Shown in pieces: positions 7,400-17,205 of a stretch of DNA of 64,000 bases (the first letter of the stretch is position 1; each line of letters begins with the position of its first letter). The stretch lies in contig JBCCGK010000015.1 in assembly GCA_039029315.1 (NCBI GenBank), positions 90,142-154,141 of the forward strand, written 5' to 3'. The position numbers were made by a program, and so were the translations under genes. The stretch is from JBCCCJ01 sp039029315. Its GTDB lineage: Bacteria > Bacteroidota > Bacteroidia > J057. The notes under the pieces are model-generated. The model had not been told where the DNA came from, searched no databases, and saw only the letters and a program-made list of their open reading frames with translations.

Positions 7400-10300
7400 T
7401 TATTTGATGATCATTAGTTTGCGATACAGTTGAGTGGAGCCAGAAGTAAGTTGAATCATATATACACCTTCGGCCAACTGTTGTGAATTATATTTTGCAA
7501 TTTGGACAGCAGCCGAAGTCTCAAAAGACAAATCCTGGATTTTTCGGCCATGAAGGTCTATCAGACTGGCTTCCCAGCTCCTGAATTGGGGATCTCGCAA
7601 TTCTACAGAAAAGCTACCAGTATTGGGATTCGGAACAATCTGGATGCTTGCTCCCTCGATTCCCGCTTCATTCCCAACAAGTTTCAGGCTGAAGGTATCT
7701 GATCCACAGTCAGAGGTCGCAATCAAGCTGACATCATACTGATCAAAATCCATATAGGTATGTACTGGATTTGCTTCGGTACTACTATTCCCATCGCCAA
7801 AATCCCATAAATAGCTGCCTGCGTTCTGACTTTGATTATTGAACGTAAAGGTCAATCCAAGGATGTCTACTGCATAGGAGGCTAGTGGCAGTGGGTCTAT
7901 TTGCAAGATTCTGCTACTTGTAGTGGTATCTCCCCCATTTGATACAGATAAAAAGATGGTCTTGATGCCTGAAGAGCCATAGCTCACAGTATGGGGACCA
8001 GCAGTGGAGGCAGTCGCGGGAATTGCATCTGAACCGAAATCCCAAAGATAGGTTGAGATACTGTCCCCGGTGCTCATGTCTGTTAAGAGAATTGTTTCTC
8101 CTTCGCAAGCTGTTGAGGCATTGATGGCAAAATTGGAAAGGGGTGCTCCAGTGCCCAATTCCCGAACCTGAATATTGTCCAGATACAGATTGTTGCTTTG
8201 GCCAACCTTGTTCACCCCAACAAATCGGATCAAGATGGATTCGTCAATAAATGCTCCCAAATCGATACTGTCTCTCCGCCAATGCGTGTCCTCCGTAGGG
8301 AACCATTCTGCTTCGAAGGAAGGGATTGTGGCCAGAAGGGTATCAGACTTTGAATAAACGGGTGAATAAGTAGCCCCACAATCTGTCGAGATGTCAACTC
8401 TGAGTTCATCGGTTGTCGCAGTACCTGCCAGGGCAAAAGAGACATCAAAGAGGAGCCAGGGCTTATCTGCTCCTGCCAGATTGATGGGGCGGCTAACAAG
8501 ATAGTCTTCGGCCTGAAGGAAAACGCCTGAACTTGCATTCTCTAGCAGGGCTGCATGCGTAATCATGGAGCTGAGACCGCCAATAGAACCGATTCCGCCA
8601 ACAGTGACTCTTTCCCATTGGAGTTGGTCATCTGGATTTTCTGCGGACCAATGTTGAGTTGGAAAAACATCCGCTTCAAAGTTTTCCACCACATCCAGCC
8701 CTATCCCTTCAGAAACCTCAATATAATCCGTGCGAATCAAACTGTCTGATCCAAAGGAATTACTAGCGATCAGCAGGACACTATAAGTCCCAGGCTGAAT
8801 AAAACTGACGGATGGATTCGGACTGGTCTCAGAGCTGCCATTTTCAAAGGTGACCAGATCCGGGAAAAATTTCCATACAAATCCGCTTGGTTGATTGAGG
8901 CTTGTTTCTGTAAAGGAAATGATTGAACCAATACAAACATCTGTGAAATCTGCTGAGAAGTCGATGGCTGGAGGGCCACTTTTGTCAAAGACACTGATGT
9001 CGTCAAGCGCAATATCACTCTGAAATCCACCACCAGTGATTCCTCTGAATCTGATGGTAATGCTGCTGCCTGCATATGCACTTAAGTCTATCGAAGAATT
9101 GAACCAGTCGTTGCCTTGACTTCCCACATAGGGTGACCTGATATCAAGATCCCAGGAACCATTCCCTGTGCTGGACATGACATCTATATGGAGTTCCCCG
9201 ACATCATCCCCTTCCATATGAGCCCAAAAACTCAATTCGGGAAGGGATACGCCACTGAGATCGATACAAGGGCTTTCCAAACTTGCCATTTGGTCAGTGC
9301 ATCCACCACTTGCTTCCAGATACAGATATGTCCCAATATCAGATCCTGGTCGATGATCGATATTGGGTCCTGTTCCATTCGAAGGTGTAAAGCCCTGGTT
9401 GGTTCGCCAATCGATATCGTCTTGTATGCCATTGCTATAGTTCACCCACCCATCAGAAAGTTCACATATTTCCTCGGCACAATTGGAGCTTGTCGAACAC
9501 AGATCAAATCCTTCAAAGTCTTCAATGAACGCGAGCTGTTGAGTAAATCCGCCATTTACGACGATGGGAATGGAGAGGGTATCATTATACGGCAAACTGT
9601 CAGTTGGAAAGTTTGTCCATACTTTCAATTGATGTGTACCTGCTGCTCCCAGGTCCTGAAGATTTGAAAATGTATGCGTGAAGGTAGCAGCGGAAGGAAT
9701 GGGTCCAGGAATAGTGTCTGCAACAATGGCTTGCTGATCATATTGGTAAAAAATCGGGATATCACTCAAGAGAGTAGGAGCGAGATTGGTAACTTCAGCC
9801 TGAATGAGGGTTTCATTCGTGAAGCAATCTTGAAAAGGCCCGGAAAAAACCGAAAAAATACTATCGACCTCAACATCATCCGCAATCAGGCAGTTGACAC
9901 GGCCACCTGGATGTAAGATAGCGACAGCCCTTCTGCCTATCAATCCATTGGCACCGATGGCCCGGACAGACACCCAATACTCCTGAGTGAGATCTGGGAT
10001 GGAGATTGTTGCGCTCAATTGAGGTGCCTGTACACGATCAACAGAGTCCATGTATGTATCCCCTAGAACAAATACATCATAAGCCGTCGCACCAGGGACA
10101 GCTTGCCAACTCAAGCTCAGGCTGCCAGGACAAACTTGATCAATGTTCAGGTTGTTGGGCTGACCAATGATGTTGAAATTCGCTTCCCCCATATCAGAGA
10201 GCCCATTTCTGCTTACCCTGATCCTCGCTTGTTCTGTAACCGTAGCTGGGACAGTCCAATTGTATTGTCGATTGGAGGAGGGAAGATTGGTAATTGGAGA

Positions 10301-12370
10301 CCATGAATTTCCGCCATTGGATGAAAATTCAAGGGTGAACGATCCCAGACCAGCCGAGGTGCCATAGGCATCCCATCGAATGCGCTCTTGTTGACCCGGC
10401 ACAAGACTTTCTCCACCAATGGGATAGGTAACAGCAATTTCGTCATACAAGAATGAGTACAGCACATAATACTCCTGCATGCCATCTGGAACAGATTTTC
10501 CGTCCACCTCTACTGTGTATGTTCCGGCTACAGGATCGAGCAATACTACTTGTTCTACATTGTTGAGGGTATCAATGCCAGGAACTGCATCTGAATCCAG
10601 GTTTGCGACATTGGGAGTAGGATCCAACACCAGTGGAAGAACCTGACCTGCGGAAGGAGTCTGCACCCGCATGTCAAGATCATTGATCAGGACTTTGGCA
10701 CTCATGACAGAAGACGCTCTCTCTTGCCAATACACCATAAATCTTGCTTCCTTGACGCCGGCGGGAATGGTGAATGTATGTGTATGCACGCTATCCTGCT
10801 GGGAGCTGCCTGTTTGGTACTGATTGTCCTTCAAAATGTCAAGGGCGCGGCCAGCATGAACCAATCCAAACCCATGAATAAAATCAGGTCCAGGATTCCC
10901 CAAATCTTCTGCACTGTTCATGATCGCTGCCTTGATCAATGCGGCTTCGGGATTGTTTCCCCCATTGAGTTCTTTGTAAGCCTGGTACAATTGCGCAGAA
11001 ATCCCTGCGATGGCAGGAGAAGAAAAAGACGTTCCACTGGAGGTGACATATTCATTGATTGGGGTAGTCATAATGACATTGGACCCCATGGCCGAAATAT
11101 CTGGTTTGAGCCTCCCATCTTCAGCTGGGCCTCGACTGCTCGAATTGACCACATTTCCTGTAACCGTCAAGGAAGCTGTTGCGATGACATTCTTGGCCAC
11201 CTTATGGCCACCTGTGATATTTCCCCAATCACTCCCTGCTCCGTATCCGCAGTTTAATGTGCCAGAATTTCCTGCCGAAAAGACATGTAACAAATTGGGA
11301 TTGGCATATGCCTGGTCATCTACGGTTCTGGTTGTCAGGGTATAGCCACCATTACATCCATTGCTATAAGAAGAATTGGTAATCATGACGCCTTCATTTC
11401 TGTGCAAATGAATGGTGCTATCCTGAAAAGTTGGACCAGGTCCACTGACATCATAATCCATGACATAAATCGTAGCACCTGGTGCCATTCCCAGTATGCT
11501 GGGGTCAAGATTTCCTGCACTGCCTACTACACTCGCAACTCGATCCCCATGCGTCTCAAAAACCGAAAGATCCAAGGCAAAGGTCTGGGATAATCGTCCC
11601 TGAAAGTCAATATGCGGCCCAACATTGCCATCATCTCTTACCACCACTTTGACCCCACTGCCATCATAAGAAGGGGCACCAGGATAATTCGCATGGAGCA
11701 CATTGGATCGATGAAGACTACTTTGTCGATTATCTTCTGGCTGGCCTGGTTCGGAGATAAAGTCGAGGTACTGAAGTCCATGGATGGCTGCTATTTGATC
11801 CACCTTGGATATCGAAAGACTGAATTGAATCAATCTCGCTGCAGGATACAGTGCGTCAATTTCTGCGCCTTCCAGACGCAATTGTTGCTGGACCAGCGGA
11901 ATGGGAACCTGTTGTGCGACCAATCCCTGGAGCACAACTTGATCTTCTCGTACAGCATATGGAGGAATATCGTGGGTAACAAGATCTGGATGCATCTTGT
12001 GTCTGATTTCCAGTGGAACAATGCTTCTGATATTGAATGCTGACAGCCAACCCCAATTATTGCTTACTGGCAATGAGACCAAATAAGCATTGTGGGGAAG
12101 GTACGTTTCAAATATCCATCCCTTTTGTTCCAACTGCTGCCGTTGAATGAGAGAGGGAAGCGAATAAAACTGTATGAGGCGATAAAATCTTCCATTCACC
12201 ACTTCAGAAGGAGCAATTTTGGGACTTATTGCAAAATCCTGAACATTCTCAGGCAAAACCTCTGTGCCAGACCGAAAGAGGACAGCATAGGATGTCAGAG
12301 GTGATTGACTGACTAATTGTGAATGCAGTACACCAGAAAGCAGACAGAAACATAAAATAAGTCTTTTCAT
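7400..12370 (-). CDS. Large secreted S8 subtilisin-like protease with PKD repeats and T9SS sorting domain
   Basis: 1656 residues with a signal peptide at about 1-17. The S8 catalytic domain spans about 230-510, with Asp246 (VVVRDDGN), His274 (THGDRVAS), oxyanion Asn368 (SAGNSG) and Ser448 (SGTSFSSP). Between the signal and the protease is a region of about 200 residues likely to act as a propeptide. Downstream come a P-like beta-sandwich, fibronectin-III-like segments, two MAM/jellyroll-like modules, each starting after an ENFEADVF or EDFEGFD-type motif, and PKD domains (the last has YLWDFGDGNSS). The C-terminus, from about 1580, is a type A T9SS sorting domain starting IVPNPNTGSF and ending KLMIIK. 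It is probably released or anchored at the cell surface to digest protein; substrate unknown. Confidence 0.92.
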   Translation of the reverse strand: MKRLILCFCLLSGVLHSQLVSQSPLTSYAVLFRSGTEVLPENVQDFAISPKIAPSEVVNGRFYRLIQFYSLPSLIQRQQLEQKGWIFETYLPHNAYLVSLPVSNNWGWLSAFNIRSIVPLEIRHKMHPDLVTHDIPPYAVREDQVVLQGLVAQQVPIPLVQQQLRLEGAEIDALYPAARLIQFSLSISKVDQIAAIHGLQYLDFISEPGQPEDNRQSSLHRSNVLHANYPGAPSYDGSGVKVVVRDDGNVGPHIDFQGRLSQTFALDLSVFETHGDRVASVVGSAGNLDPSILGMAPGATIYVMDYDVSGPGPTFQDSTIHLHRNEGVMITNSSYSNGCNGGYTLTTRTVDDQAYANPNLLHVFSAGNSGTLNCGYGAGSDWGNITGGHKVAKNVIATASLTVTGNVVNSSSRGPAEDGRLKPDISAMGSNVIMTTPINEYVTSSGTSFSSPAIAGISAQLYQAYKELNGGNNPEAALIKAAIMNSAEDLGNPGPDFIHGFGLVHAGRALDILKDNQYQTGSSQQDSVHTHTFTIPAGVKEARFMVYWQERASSVMSAKVLINDLDMRVQTPSAGQVLPLVLDPTPNVANLDSDAVPGIDTLNNVEQVVLLDPVAGTYTVEVDGKSVPDGMQEYYVLYSFLYDEIAVTYPIGGESLVPGQQERIRWDAYGTSAGLGSFTLEFSSNGGNSWSPITNLPSSNRQYNWTVPATVTEQARIRVSRNGLSDMGEANFNIIGQPNNLNIDQVCPGSLSLSWQAVPGATAYDVFVLGDTYMDSVDRVQAPQLSATISIPDLTQEYWVSVRAIGANGLIGRRAVAILHPGGRVNCLIADDVEVDSIFSVFSGPFQDCFTNETLIQAEVTNLAPTLLSDIPIFYQYDQQAIVADTIPGPIPSAATFTHTFSNLQDLGAAGTHQLKVWTNFPTDSLPYNDTLSIPIVVNGGFTQQLAFIEDFEGFDLCSTSSNCAEEICELSDGWVNYSNGIQDDIDWRTNQGFTPSNGTGPNIDHRPGSDIGTYLYLEASGGCTDQMASLESPCIDLSGVSLPELSFWAHMEGDDVGELHIDVMSSTGNGSWDLDIRSPYVGSQGNDWFNSSIDLSAYAGSSITIRFRGITGGGFQSDIALDDISVFDKSGPPAIDFSADFTDVCIGSIISFTETSLNQPSGFVWKFFPDLVTFENGSSETSPNPSVSFIQPGTYSVLLIASNSFGSDSLIRTDYIEVSEGIGLDVVENFEADVFPTQHWSAENPDDQLQWERVTVGGIGSIGGLSSMITHAALLENASSGVFLQAEDYLVSRPINLAGADKPWLLFDVSFALAGTATTDELRVDISTDCGATYSPVYSKSDTLLATIPSFEAEWFPTEDTHWRRDSIDLGAFIDESILIRFVGVNKVGQSNNLYLDNIQVRELGTGAPLSNFAINASTACEGETILLTDMSTGDSISTYLWDFGSDAIPATASTAGPHTVSYGSSGIKTIFLSVSNGGDTTTSSRILQIDPLPLASYAVDILGLTFTFNNQSQNAGSYLWDFGDGNSSTEANPVHTYMDFDQYDVSLIATSDCGSDTFSLKLVGNEAGIEGASIQIVPNPNTGSFSVELRDPQFRSWEASLIDLHGRKIQDLSFETSAAVQIAKYNSQQLAEGVYMIQLTSGSTQLYRKLMIIK

Positions 12371-12450
12371 CTCAAATATGGATGTTGTAGCAGTGAAACA
12401 AGTACAGAAAAGGGTTTGTCTAACGGATAAAAAACGGCAATATACAGAAA

Positions 12451-12492
12451 TGCCGGGATGTCAGCAGAAAAACCTGCATGAACATCCCGGCA
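12451..12492 (-). terminator. Hairpin terminator after the valS-thioredoxin genes
   Basis: A perfect 11-base inverted repeat, TGCCGGGATGT at 12451-12461 and its complement at 12482-12492, with a loop that can itself pair (GCAG with CTGC). On the minus strand the stem is followed by a short T-run. It lies 30 bases past the stop of the thioredoxin-like gene and ahead of the subtilase start, so it probably ends the upstream minus-strand transcript. Confidence 0.7.
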
Positions 12493-12521
12493 TTTTATAT
12501 CCGGTAAACCAAAACTCTCCC

Positions 12522-13289
12522 TTAATCTGAGGCGAGCATGCTGGCTACTTTGTCTTCGAGGGCCTGACCTCTGAGACTTTCTGCAACAATCTTTCCTTCT
12601 TTGTCCAGTAAAACTGTATAAGGAATACCGCGAACGCCATAGGTCTGGGCAGCTTCACTATTCCAGAATTTGAGATCACTCACATGATGCCAGGTAAGGC
12701 CGTCCTTTTCGATGGCCTTGAGCCAGGCGTCTTTGGTTCTGTCAAGGCTGACACCGTAGATTTCAAATCCCTGGTCCTTGTATTTGTTGTACATGCGCAC
12801 AACATTTGGATTTTCTGCACGACAGGGCTTACACCAACTGGCCCAAAAGTCTACCAGTACTACTTTCCCGCGAAGATCACTCAGCTTCATGAGCTCTCCC
12901 TCTGGAGTCGGAAGGCTGATTTCGGGCGCTACTTGGCCTGTGCTTACCGCTGATTGTGGAGCAGCTTGTTTGGGAGGATTTTTTTGTGCTTCAGCCATTT
13001 GTCTCGCACGAACTTCTTGCTGGAGCTTCATGAGGAGCGAGCGCCTGTCGTCCAAAGAGAGGAGAGGCTTCTCGTCGGAATTGCTTGCACTCATCAATCC
13101 TTGATAGAAGGCATCCTGATTGATCTCAATTTGATTTGTAGAAAAATTTCTCCCCAAATCCTGTCCCAAGGCGTAGGCTATGCTGTCCATTTTTGTCGCT
13201 GGCTCTGAATTAGCTGGACCGCTGAGGTTTCCAGTATTGTTGCAGGCCAGAGCAATTGACAATGCAAAAACACCAATCAAAAATTTCAT
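12522..13289 (-). CDS. Lipoprotein with FKBP_N-type domain fused to a TlpA/ResA-like thioredoxin domain
   Basis: 255 residues from the ATG at 13289, chosen because it gives a lipoprotein signal with lipobox IALAC and lipidated Cys16; the frame is open further upstream. Residues about 33-100 (KMDSIAYALGQDLGRNF and a long helix) resemble the N-terminal dimerisation domain of FkpA/Mip-type FKBPs. A Pro/Ala/Gln linker leads to a thioredoxin fold with WCKPC at 152-156 and a cis-proline loop GIPYTV. There is no FKBP catalytic domain. It probably works in the periplasm as a dimeric thiol oxidoreductase, reducing client or cytochrome disulfides. The gene follows valS by 96 bases. Confidence 0.82.
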   Translation of the reverse strand: MKFLIGVFALSIALACNNTGNLSGPANSEPATKMDSIAYALGQDLGRNFSTNQIEINQDAFYQGLMSASNSDEKPLLSLDDRRSLLMKLQQEVRARQMAEAQKNPPKQAAPQSAVSTGQVAPEISLPTPEGELMKLSDLRGKVVLVDFWASWCKPCRAENPNVVRMYNKYKDQGFEIYGVSLDRTKDAWLKAIEKDGLTWHHVSDLKFWNSEAAQTYGVRGIPYTVLLDKEGKIVAESLRGQALEDKVASMLASD

Positions 13290-13385
13290 AAATATCTGTC
13301 TCGTTAAAAAATTTTCACTAAGATAAGGAGATCCAAGCAGAAATTCTGCACGATCCTGCCAACATCTCACAAGCAAGTTCGGGAA

Positions 13386-16049
13386 TTATTCCTCCAATTC
13401 CTGTAAACTCTGTTGCAAAATCGCAAGTTTGGCTTCTCCGTCGGATAACTTTTTTCGCTCTTTGTCAACAACTGCTGCTGGAGCATTGTTGATAAAGCGC
13501 TCATTTGAAAGCTTCTTCTGTGTTTTTTGGATGAAGCCTTCGATATAGACTATTTCTTTTCGGATTTTCTCCTTTTCAGCTTCCACATCGACAGAAGCTA
13601 GCGGGATGAAGATCTCATGAGTTCCTATGCGAAGGCTTCCTGTTTGTTCTACCTTCTCCTGAACAAATTCGATGCTTTCTGTCAAAAGGAATTTTTTCAG
13701 AAGCGCCTGATAGGTAGAAAACAGATCTTCTTCCTCTGTCTTAATATACAACTGAATGGATTCCTTAAAACTAATGCCTTTCTCATTCCGGAATGCCCGA
13801 ACTGCCGTGATGACGTCCTGCATAAGAGAAAACTCCTTCAGAATGGCTGCATCTTTTTGCTCTCCCGGGATCAGCTGTGTCAAATTAATGAACGCTCCTT
13901 CTGATCGGTCTTGCAATCCCTGCCAAATTTCTTCTGTAATAAATGGCATGAAAGGGTGAATCAACTGCATGGTCTCTTCAAACAGCTCAATGGCACCCTG
14001 CAAGGTTGTAGCGGAAATTGGGCTGCCGTATTCTGGTTTGATCGCTTCGAGGAACCAGGAACAATATTCATCCCACTTAAGTTTGTATACGCTCATCAAG
14101 GCATCAGACAAGCGAAATTTTTGGAAATGATCGTCGATCTCCAATTTTGCAGCATTGATTCGTTCCCTCATCCATTCGAGTGCCAGCATATCCAGCTCAC
14201 TAGAAGGAATATCTGAAGTTTCCCACCCCCGGATCAGTCGAAAGGCATTCCAGATTTTGTTTGCAAAATTTCGACCTTGTTCACAATACTTGGAATCAAG
14301 ATCTTCTGCGGCAATATTGAGCGGAGTATCAAAAATCAGATCATTGCCCGCTGGAGAAGGAAGCATGATGCCAACACGTGTGCCATCTGCTCCATATTTA
14401 TCGATCAAGTCCAGGGGATTCGGAGAATTCCCCAACGATTTGGACATTTTTTTTCCTTTTTTGTCCCGAATCAGCCCATGTAGATAGACATTCTTGAATG
14501 GGCGCTTGCCGGTATATTCATATCCAGCGATGATCATCCTGGCTACCCAGAAGAAGAGAATGTCTGGTCCGGTAACGAGGGTGTCTGTCGGATAATAATA
14601 CTGAAAGTCTTCATTGTCAGGACTCAAGATCCCTCGAAAGACCGAGATGGGCCATAACCAACTAGAAGCCCAGGTATCCAGAACATCCGGGTCTTGCTTC
14701 AGATCTTCCAGCCTAAGTGAAGGATTATTGGTTGTGGCTTTTGCCTTCTCCAGTGCTTCCTCCTTTGTAGCTGCTACCACAAAGTCATGTCCCCCCTGAA
14801 TATAATAGGCTGGTATTTGATGCCCCCACCACAATTGACGCGACAAGCACCAGTCGCGAATGTTGGTCATCCAATGCCTGTATGTGTTGATGAACTTGCC
14901 TGGAATGAGGGTAACGTCTCCTTGTTCTACAGCTTCCAATGCTGGCTTGGCAAGTTGTTCCATCTTGAGGAACCACTGCATGGAGAGTCTTGGTTCTATG
15001 GCAGCATCCGTTCGCTCGGAATATCCGACGGAATGTGTATAATTCTCTTTATCTGCCAGTAATCCTGCTGCATTCAGGTCTTTGGATATCTGCTTGCGAA
15101 CACGGAATCTATCCAGGCCAATGTATAATTGCCCAGCTTCAGCTATGGTGCCATCTGGATTGAGTACATCAATGACTGGCAATTGATGCCGAAGTCCGAT
15201 CTCATAGTCATTGACATCATGAGCAGGCGTGACTTTCAGGCATCCTGTCCCAAACTCCCGATCCACATAATCATCCAGAATGATAGGAATTGCTCTGTTG
15301 ATCAATGGGATCAAGGCCTTTTTTCCATGTAGATGTTGGTAGCGATCGTCTTCTGGATGGATTGCGATGGCTGTATCTGCGAGGATGGTTTCTGGACGAG
15401 TTGTGGCAATGGTGACATATTCGCCTTCCATTCCCTCGATGGGGTATCTAATGTGATACAAATGTCCGGGAGTATCCTTGTGGTTGACTTCTTCATCTGA
15501 GACGGCTGTCTGAGCTGCGGGGTCCCAGTTGACCATGCGAATCCCTCTATAGATAAGACCTTTCTCAAACAGATCACAAAATACCTGGATCACCTCCTCA
15601 GAATAGGCTTCACCCATTGTAAAGTCTGTTCGAGTCCAATCGCAACTGGCTCCCAGCTTGCGGAGTTGATGCAAGATGATGCCACCATATTCTTCTTTCC
15701 ATGCATAGGCTTCTTTGAGGAAGGCTTCTCTGCCAATGTCTTCCTTTGCTAGATTCCTTTTGGCCAGCTTCTTCACAACTTTGGCTTCTGTTGCGATAGA
15801 AGCATGATCAGTGCCTGGAACCCACAGGGCATTGAATCCCTCCATTCTTTTTCGTCTGATCAATACATCCTGGAGGGTATTGTCGAGAATATGCCCCATA
15901 TGAAGCATGCCGGTTACGTTGGGAGGAGGGATGACGACGGTGTATGCCGGACGATCATCAGGAGTCGAAGCGAAGATATTGGCTTCTTCCCATTTTTTGT
16001 ACCATTTGTCCTCAATATCTCCAGGAGTGTATTTCGTGGAAATCTCCAT
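13386..16049 (-). CDS. valS: Valyl-tRNA synthetase
   Basis: 887 residues from the ATG at 16049; an in-frame upstream extension adds a hydrophobic stretch that does not belong to the family. It charges tRNA-Val. The class I signatures are HMGH at 50-53 (PPPNVTGMLHMGHIL) and KMSKS at 534-538. The editing domain lies between them, with TTRPETILADTAIA. The last 65 or so residues form the heptad-rich coiled coil typical of ValRS (EKIRKEIVYIEG and onward). Housekeeping gene, monocistronic or co-transcribed with the downstream thioredoxin lipoprotein. Confidence 0.97.
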   Translation of the reverse strand: MEISTKYTPGDIEDKWYKKWEEANIFASTPDDRPAYTVVIPPPNVTGMLHMGHILDNTLQDVLIRRKRMEGFNALWVPGTDHASIATEAKVVKKLAKRNLAKEDIGREAFLKEAYAWKEEYGGIILHQLRKLGASCDWTRTDFTMGEAYSEEVIQVFCDLFEKGLIYRGIRMVNWDPAAQTAVSDEEVNHKDTPGHLYHIRYPIEGMEGEYVTIATTRPETILADTAIAIHPEDDRYQHLHGKKALIPLINRAIPIILDDYVDREFGTGCLKVTPAHDVNDYEIGLRHQLPVIDVLNPDGTIAEAGQLYIGLDRFRVRKQISKDLNAAGLLADKENYTHSVGYSERTDAAIEPRLSMQWFLKMEQLAKPALEAVEQGDVTLIPGKFINTYRHWMTNIRDWCLSRQLWWGHQIPAYYIQGGHDFVVAATKEEALEKAKATTNNPSLRLEDLKQDPDVLDTWASSWLWPISVFRGILSPDNEDFQYYYPTDTLVTGPDILFFWVARMIIAGYEYTGKRPFKNVYLHGLIRDKKGKKMSKSLGNSPNPLDLIDKYGADGTRVGIMLPSPAGNDLIFDTPLNIAAEDLDSKYCEQGRNFANKIWNAFRLIRGWETSDIPSSELDMLALEWMRERINAAKLEIDDHFQKFRLSDALMSVYKLKWDEYCSWFLEAIKPEYGSPISATTLQGAIELFEETMQLIHPFMPFITEEIWQGLQDRSEGAFINLTQLIPGEQKDAAILKEFSLMQDVITAVRAFRNEKGISFKESIQLYIKTEEEDLFSTYQALLKKFLLTESIEFVQEKVEQTGSLRIGTHEIFIPLASVDVEAEKEKIRKEIVYIEGFIQKTQKKLSNERFINNAPAAVVDKERKKLSDGEAKLAILQQSLQELEE

Positions 16050-16176
16050 TGAATTCACTGATTGAATAAAAGAAACGAAAAAGAGGAGGAGTAAGAATTC
16101 CTCCATACGAAAATTAAATGCCAAAGTTACTGCATTTTGTGGAAATGAACAGCGCATATCTTCCGCAAAATGAAAA

Positions 16177-16201
16177 GTGGCGCCTCATATTGAGACGCCA
16201 C
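16177..16201 (-). terminator. Terminator of the small T9SS protein gene
   Basis: Inverted repeat GTGGCG-C-CTCA / TGAG-A-CGCCAC (11 base pairs with one mismatch, 3-base loop). On the minus strand it is followed by TTTTCA. It lies 63 bases past the stop of the gene ending at 16265, so it fits an intrinsic terminator. Confidence 0.65.
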
Positions 16202-16264
16202 AACTATTTAGTAAAACAAATAGATTTCAAATCATTAGCGAAGGGAAAGTATCAAGGGGAGACA

Positions 16265-16735
16265 TTATTTTCTGATGATCACCTTTTGAACAGCTTTGTA
16301 TATCCCGCTCTGTAGTTGAACAATGTATACACCAGGAGACAGCTCAGAGGTGTTCATCTCATACATCCCTTCCGAATCCCGATTATTTCCAACAGAGGCT
16401 CTGTGAATGATTTTTCCTGACAAATCCAGGACGCTCAAAACGGAAGTGCCTACCAGTTGATTGTACCAAACCTTCATGAAATTCCCAACTGCTGGATTCG
16501 GCGACAGCTTGATCGAAGGCAGAAGGCTGACATTTTCTTTTTGAGCGAAGCTTTCTGTTCCAGGGCAATTACCGGTCAACATGCAGTCATTGTAGTCACT
16601 ATACTCGCCAGATTCACCATTATCATCCCACTCTTCTTGTATCGATTGAGCAGAAGCAGAATTGGACATGAAACTCAGGCAAAAAACGAGCGAAAATACA
16701 AAGGAAAAAGTCGAAAAGTTAATGATAGTTTTCAT
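16265..16735 (-). CDS. Small secreted protein with T9SS C-terminal sorting domain
   Basis: 156 residues from the ATG at 16735, which places a clean signal peptide first (MKTIINFSTFSFVFSLVFCL to SASAQS, cleavage near 31). The region before the sorting domain is only about 40 residues, very acidic (QEEWDDNGESGEYSDYNDC) with two cysteines. The rest, from IKLSPNPAVGNF to VQKVIIRK, is a type A T9SS domain with the usual LDLSGK, LSPGVYIVQL and K-V-I-I-R-K elements. The outer-membrane translocon should export it; the short acidic passenger suggests a peptide-like or metal-binding product rather than an enzyme. An upstream in-frame ATG at 16804 is less likely. Confidence 0.78.
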   Translation of the reverse strand: MKTIINFSTFSFVFSLVFCLSFMSNSASAQSIQEEWDDNGESGEYSDYNDCMLTGNCPGTESFAQKENVSLLPSIKLSPNPAVGNFMKVWYNQLVGTSVLSVLDLSGKIIHRASVGNNRDSEGMYEMNTSELSPGVYIVQLQSGIYKAVQKVIIRK

Positions 16736-17205
16736 AAACAGGAATTTTTGATTATTCTGATTTTGTATACTTACAAATAAAACAATAAAATTTAATAAAC
16801 GCAAATAATAATTTCTATTTATTCATAATTTTTATCCGAATGTATGAAAATTTTGAAAAAATCACTTTACCAACACACTGTTTTTCAGCATATTATAAAA
16901 TAGGAATTTTCCCAGGATTTCTCGTAAAAAAAATACAATTAAAAAATGAAGAAATTATTTTCTCATACTTTTGGGAAAAACCAATGTTGAAAAATCACAA
17001 AAAACACTTTTTGCGAAACTCAGGAATATGGGATTTGTTGGGTTATTGGGGGAATCTGAATTTCCAGTTCAAAGGCTTGTTTGGAGAGGGAGAAGGGAGG
17101 TGCTTGATGGAGATGAACAGGAAAGAAGTTTACATGAAATTTTGCGTAGGAAGCTTTATATATGCAAAAAAATTCGTACTTTCCTATGCTGTTTAGGCTG
17201 ACCGT
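16736..17205. other. AT-rich divergent intergenic region
   Basis: 470 bases between the small T9SS gene (minus) and the histidine kinase (plus), clearly more AT-rich than its neighbours. An open frame of 118 codons runs on the plus strand from 16840, but its residue composition (runs of Lys and Phe, no domain) looks random and I do not call it a gene. I found no clear promoter match, tRNA or structured RNA; it presumably holds promoters for both flanking genes. Confidence 0.5.

Noticed and set aside
16840..17196. 118-codon plus-strand frame in the AT-rich gap
   Set aside because: Low-complexity composition, no signal, no domain and no clear start signal.
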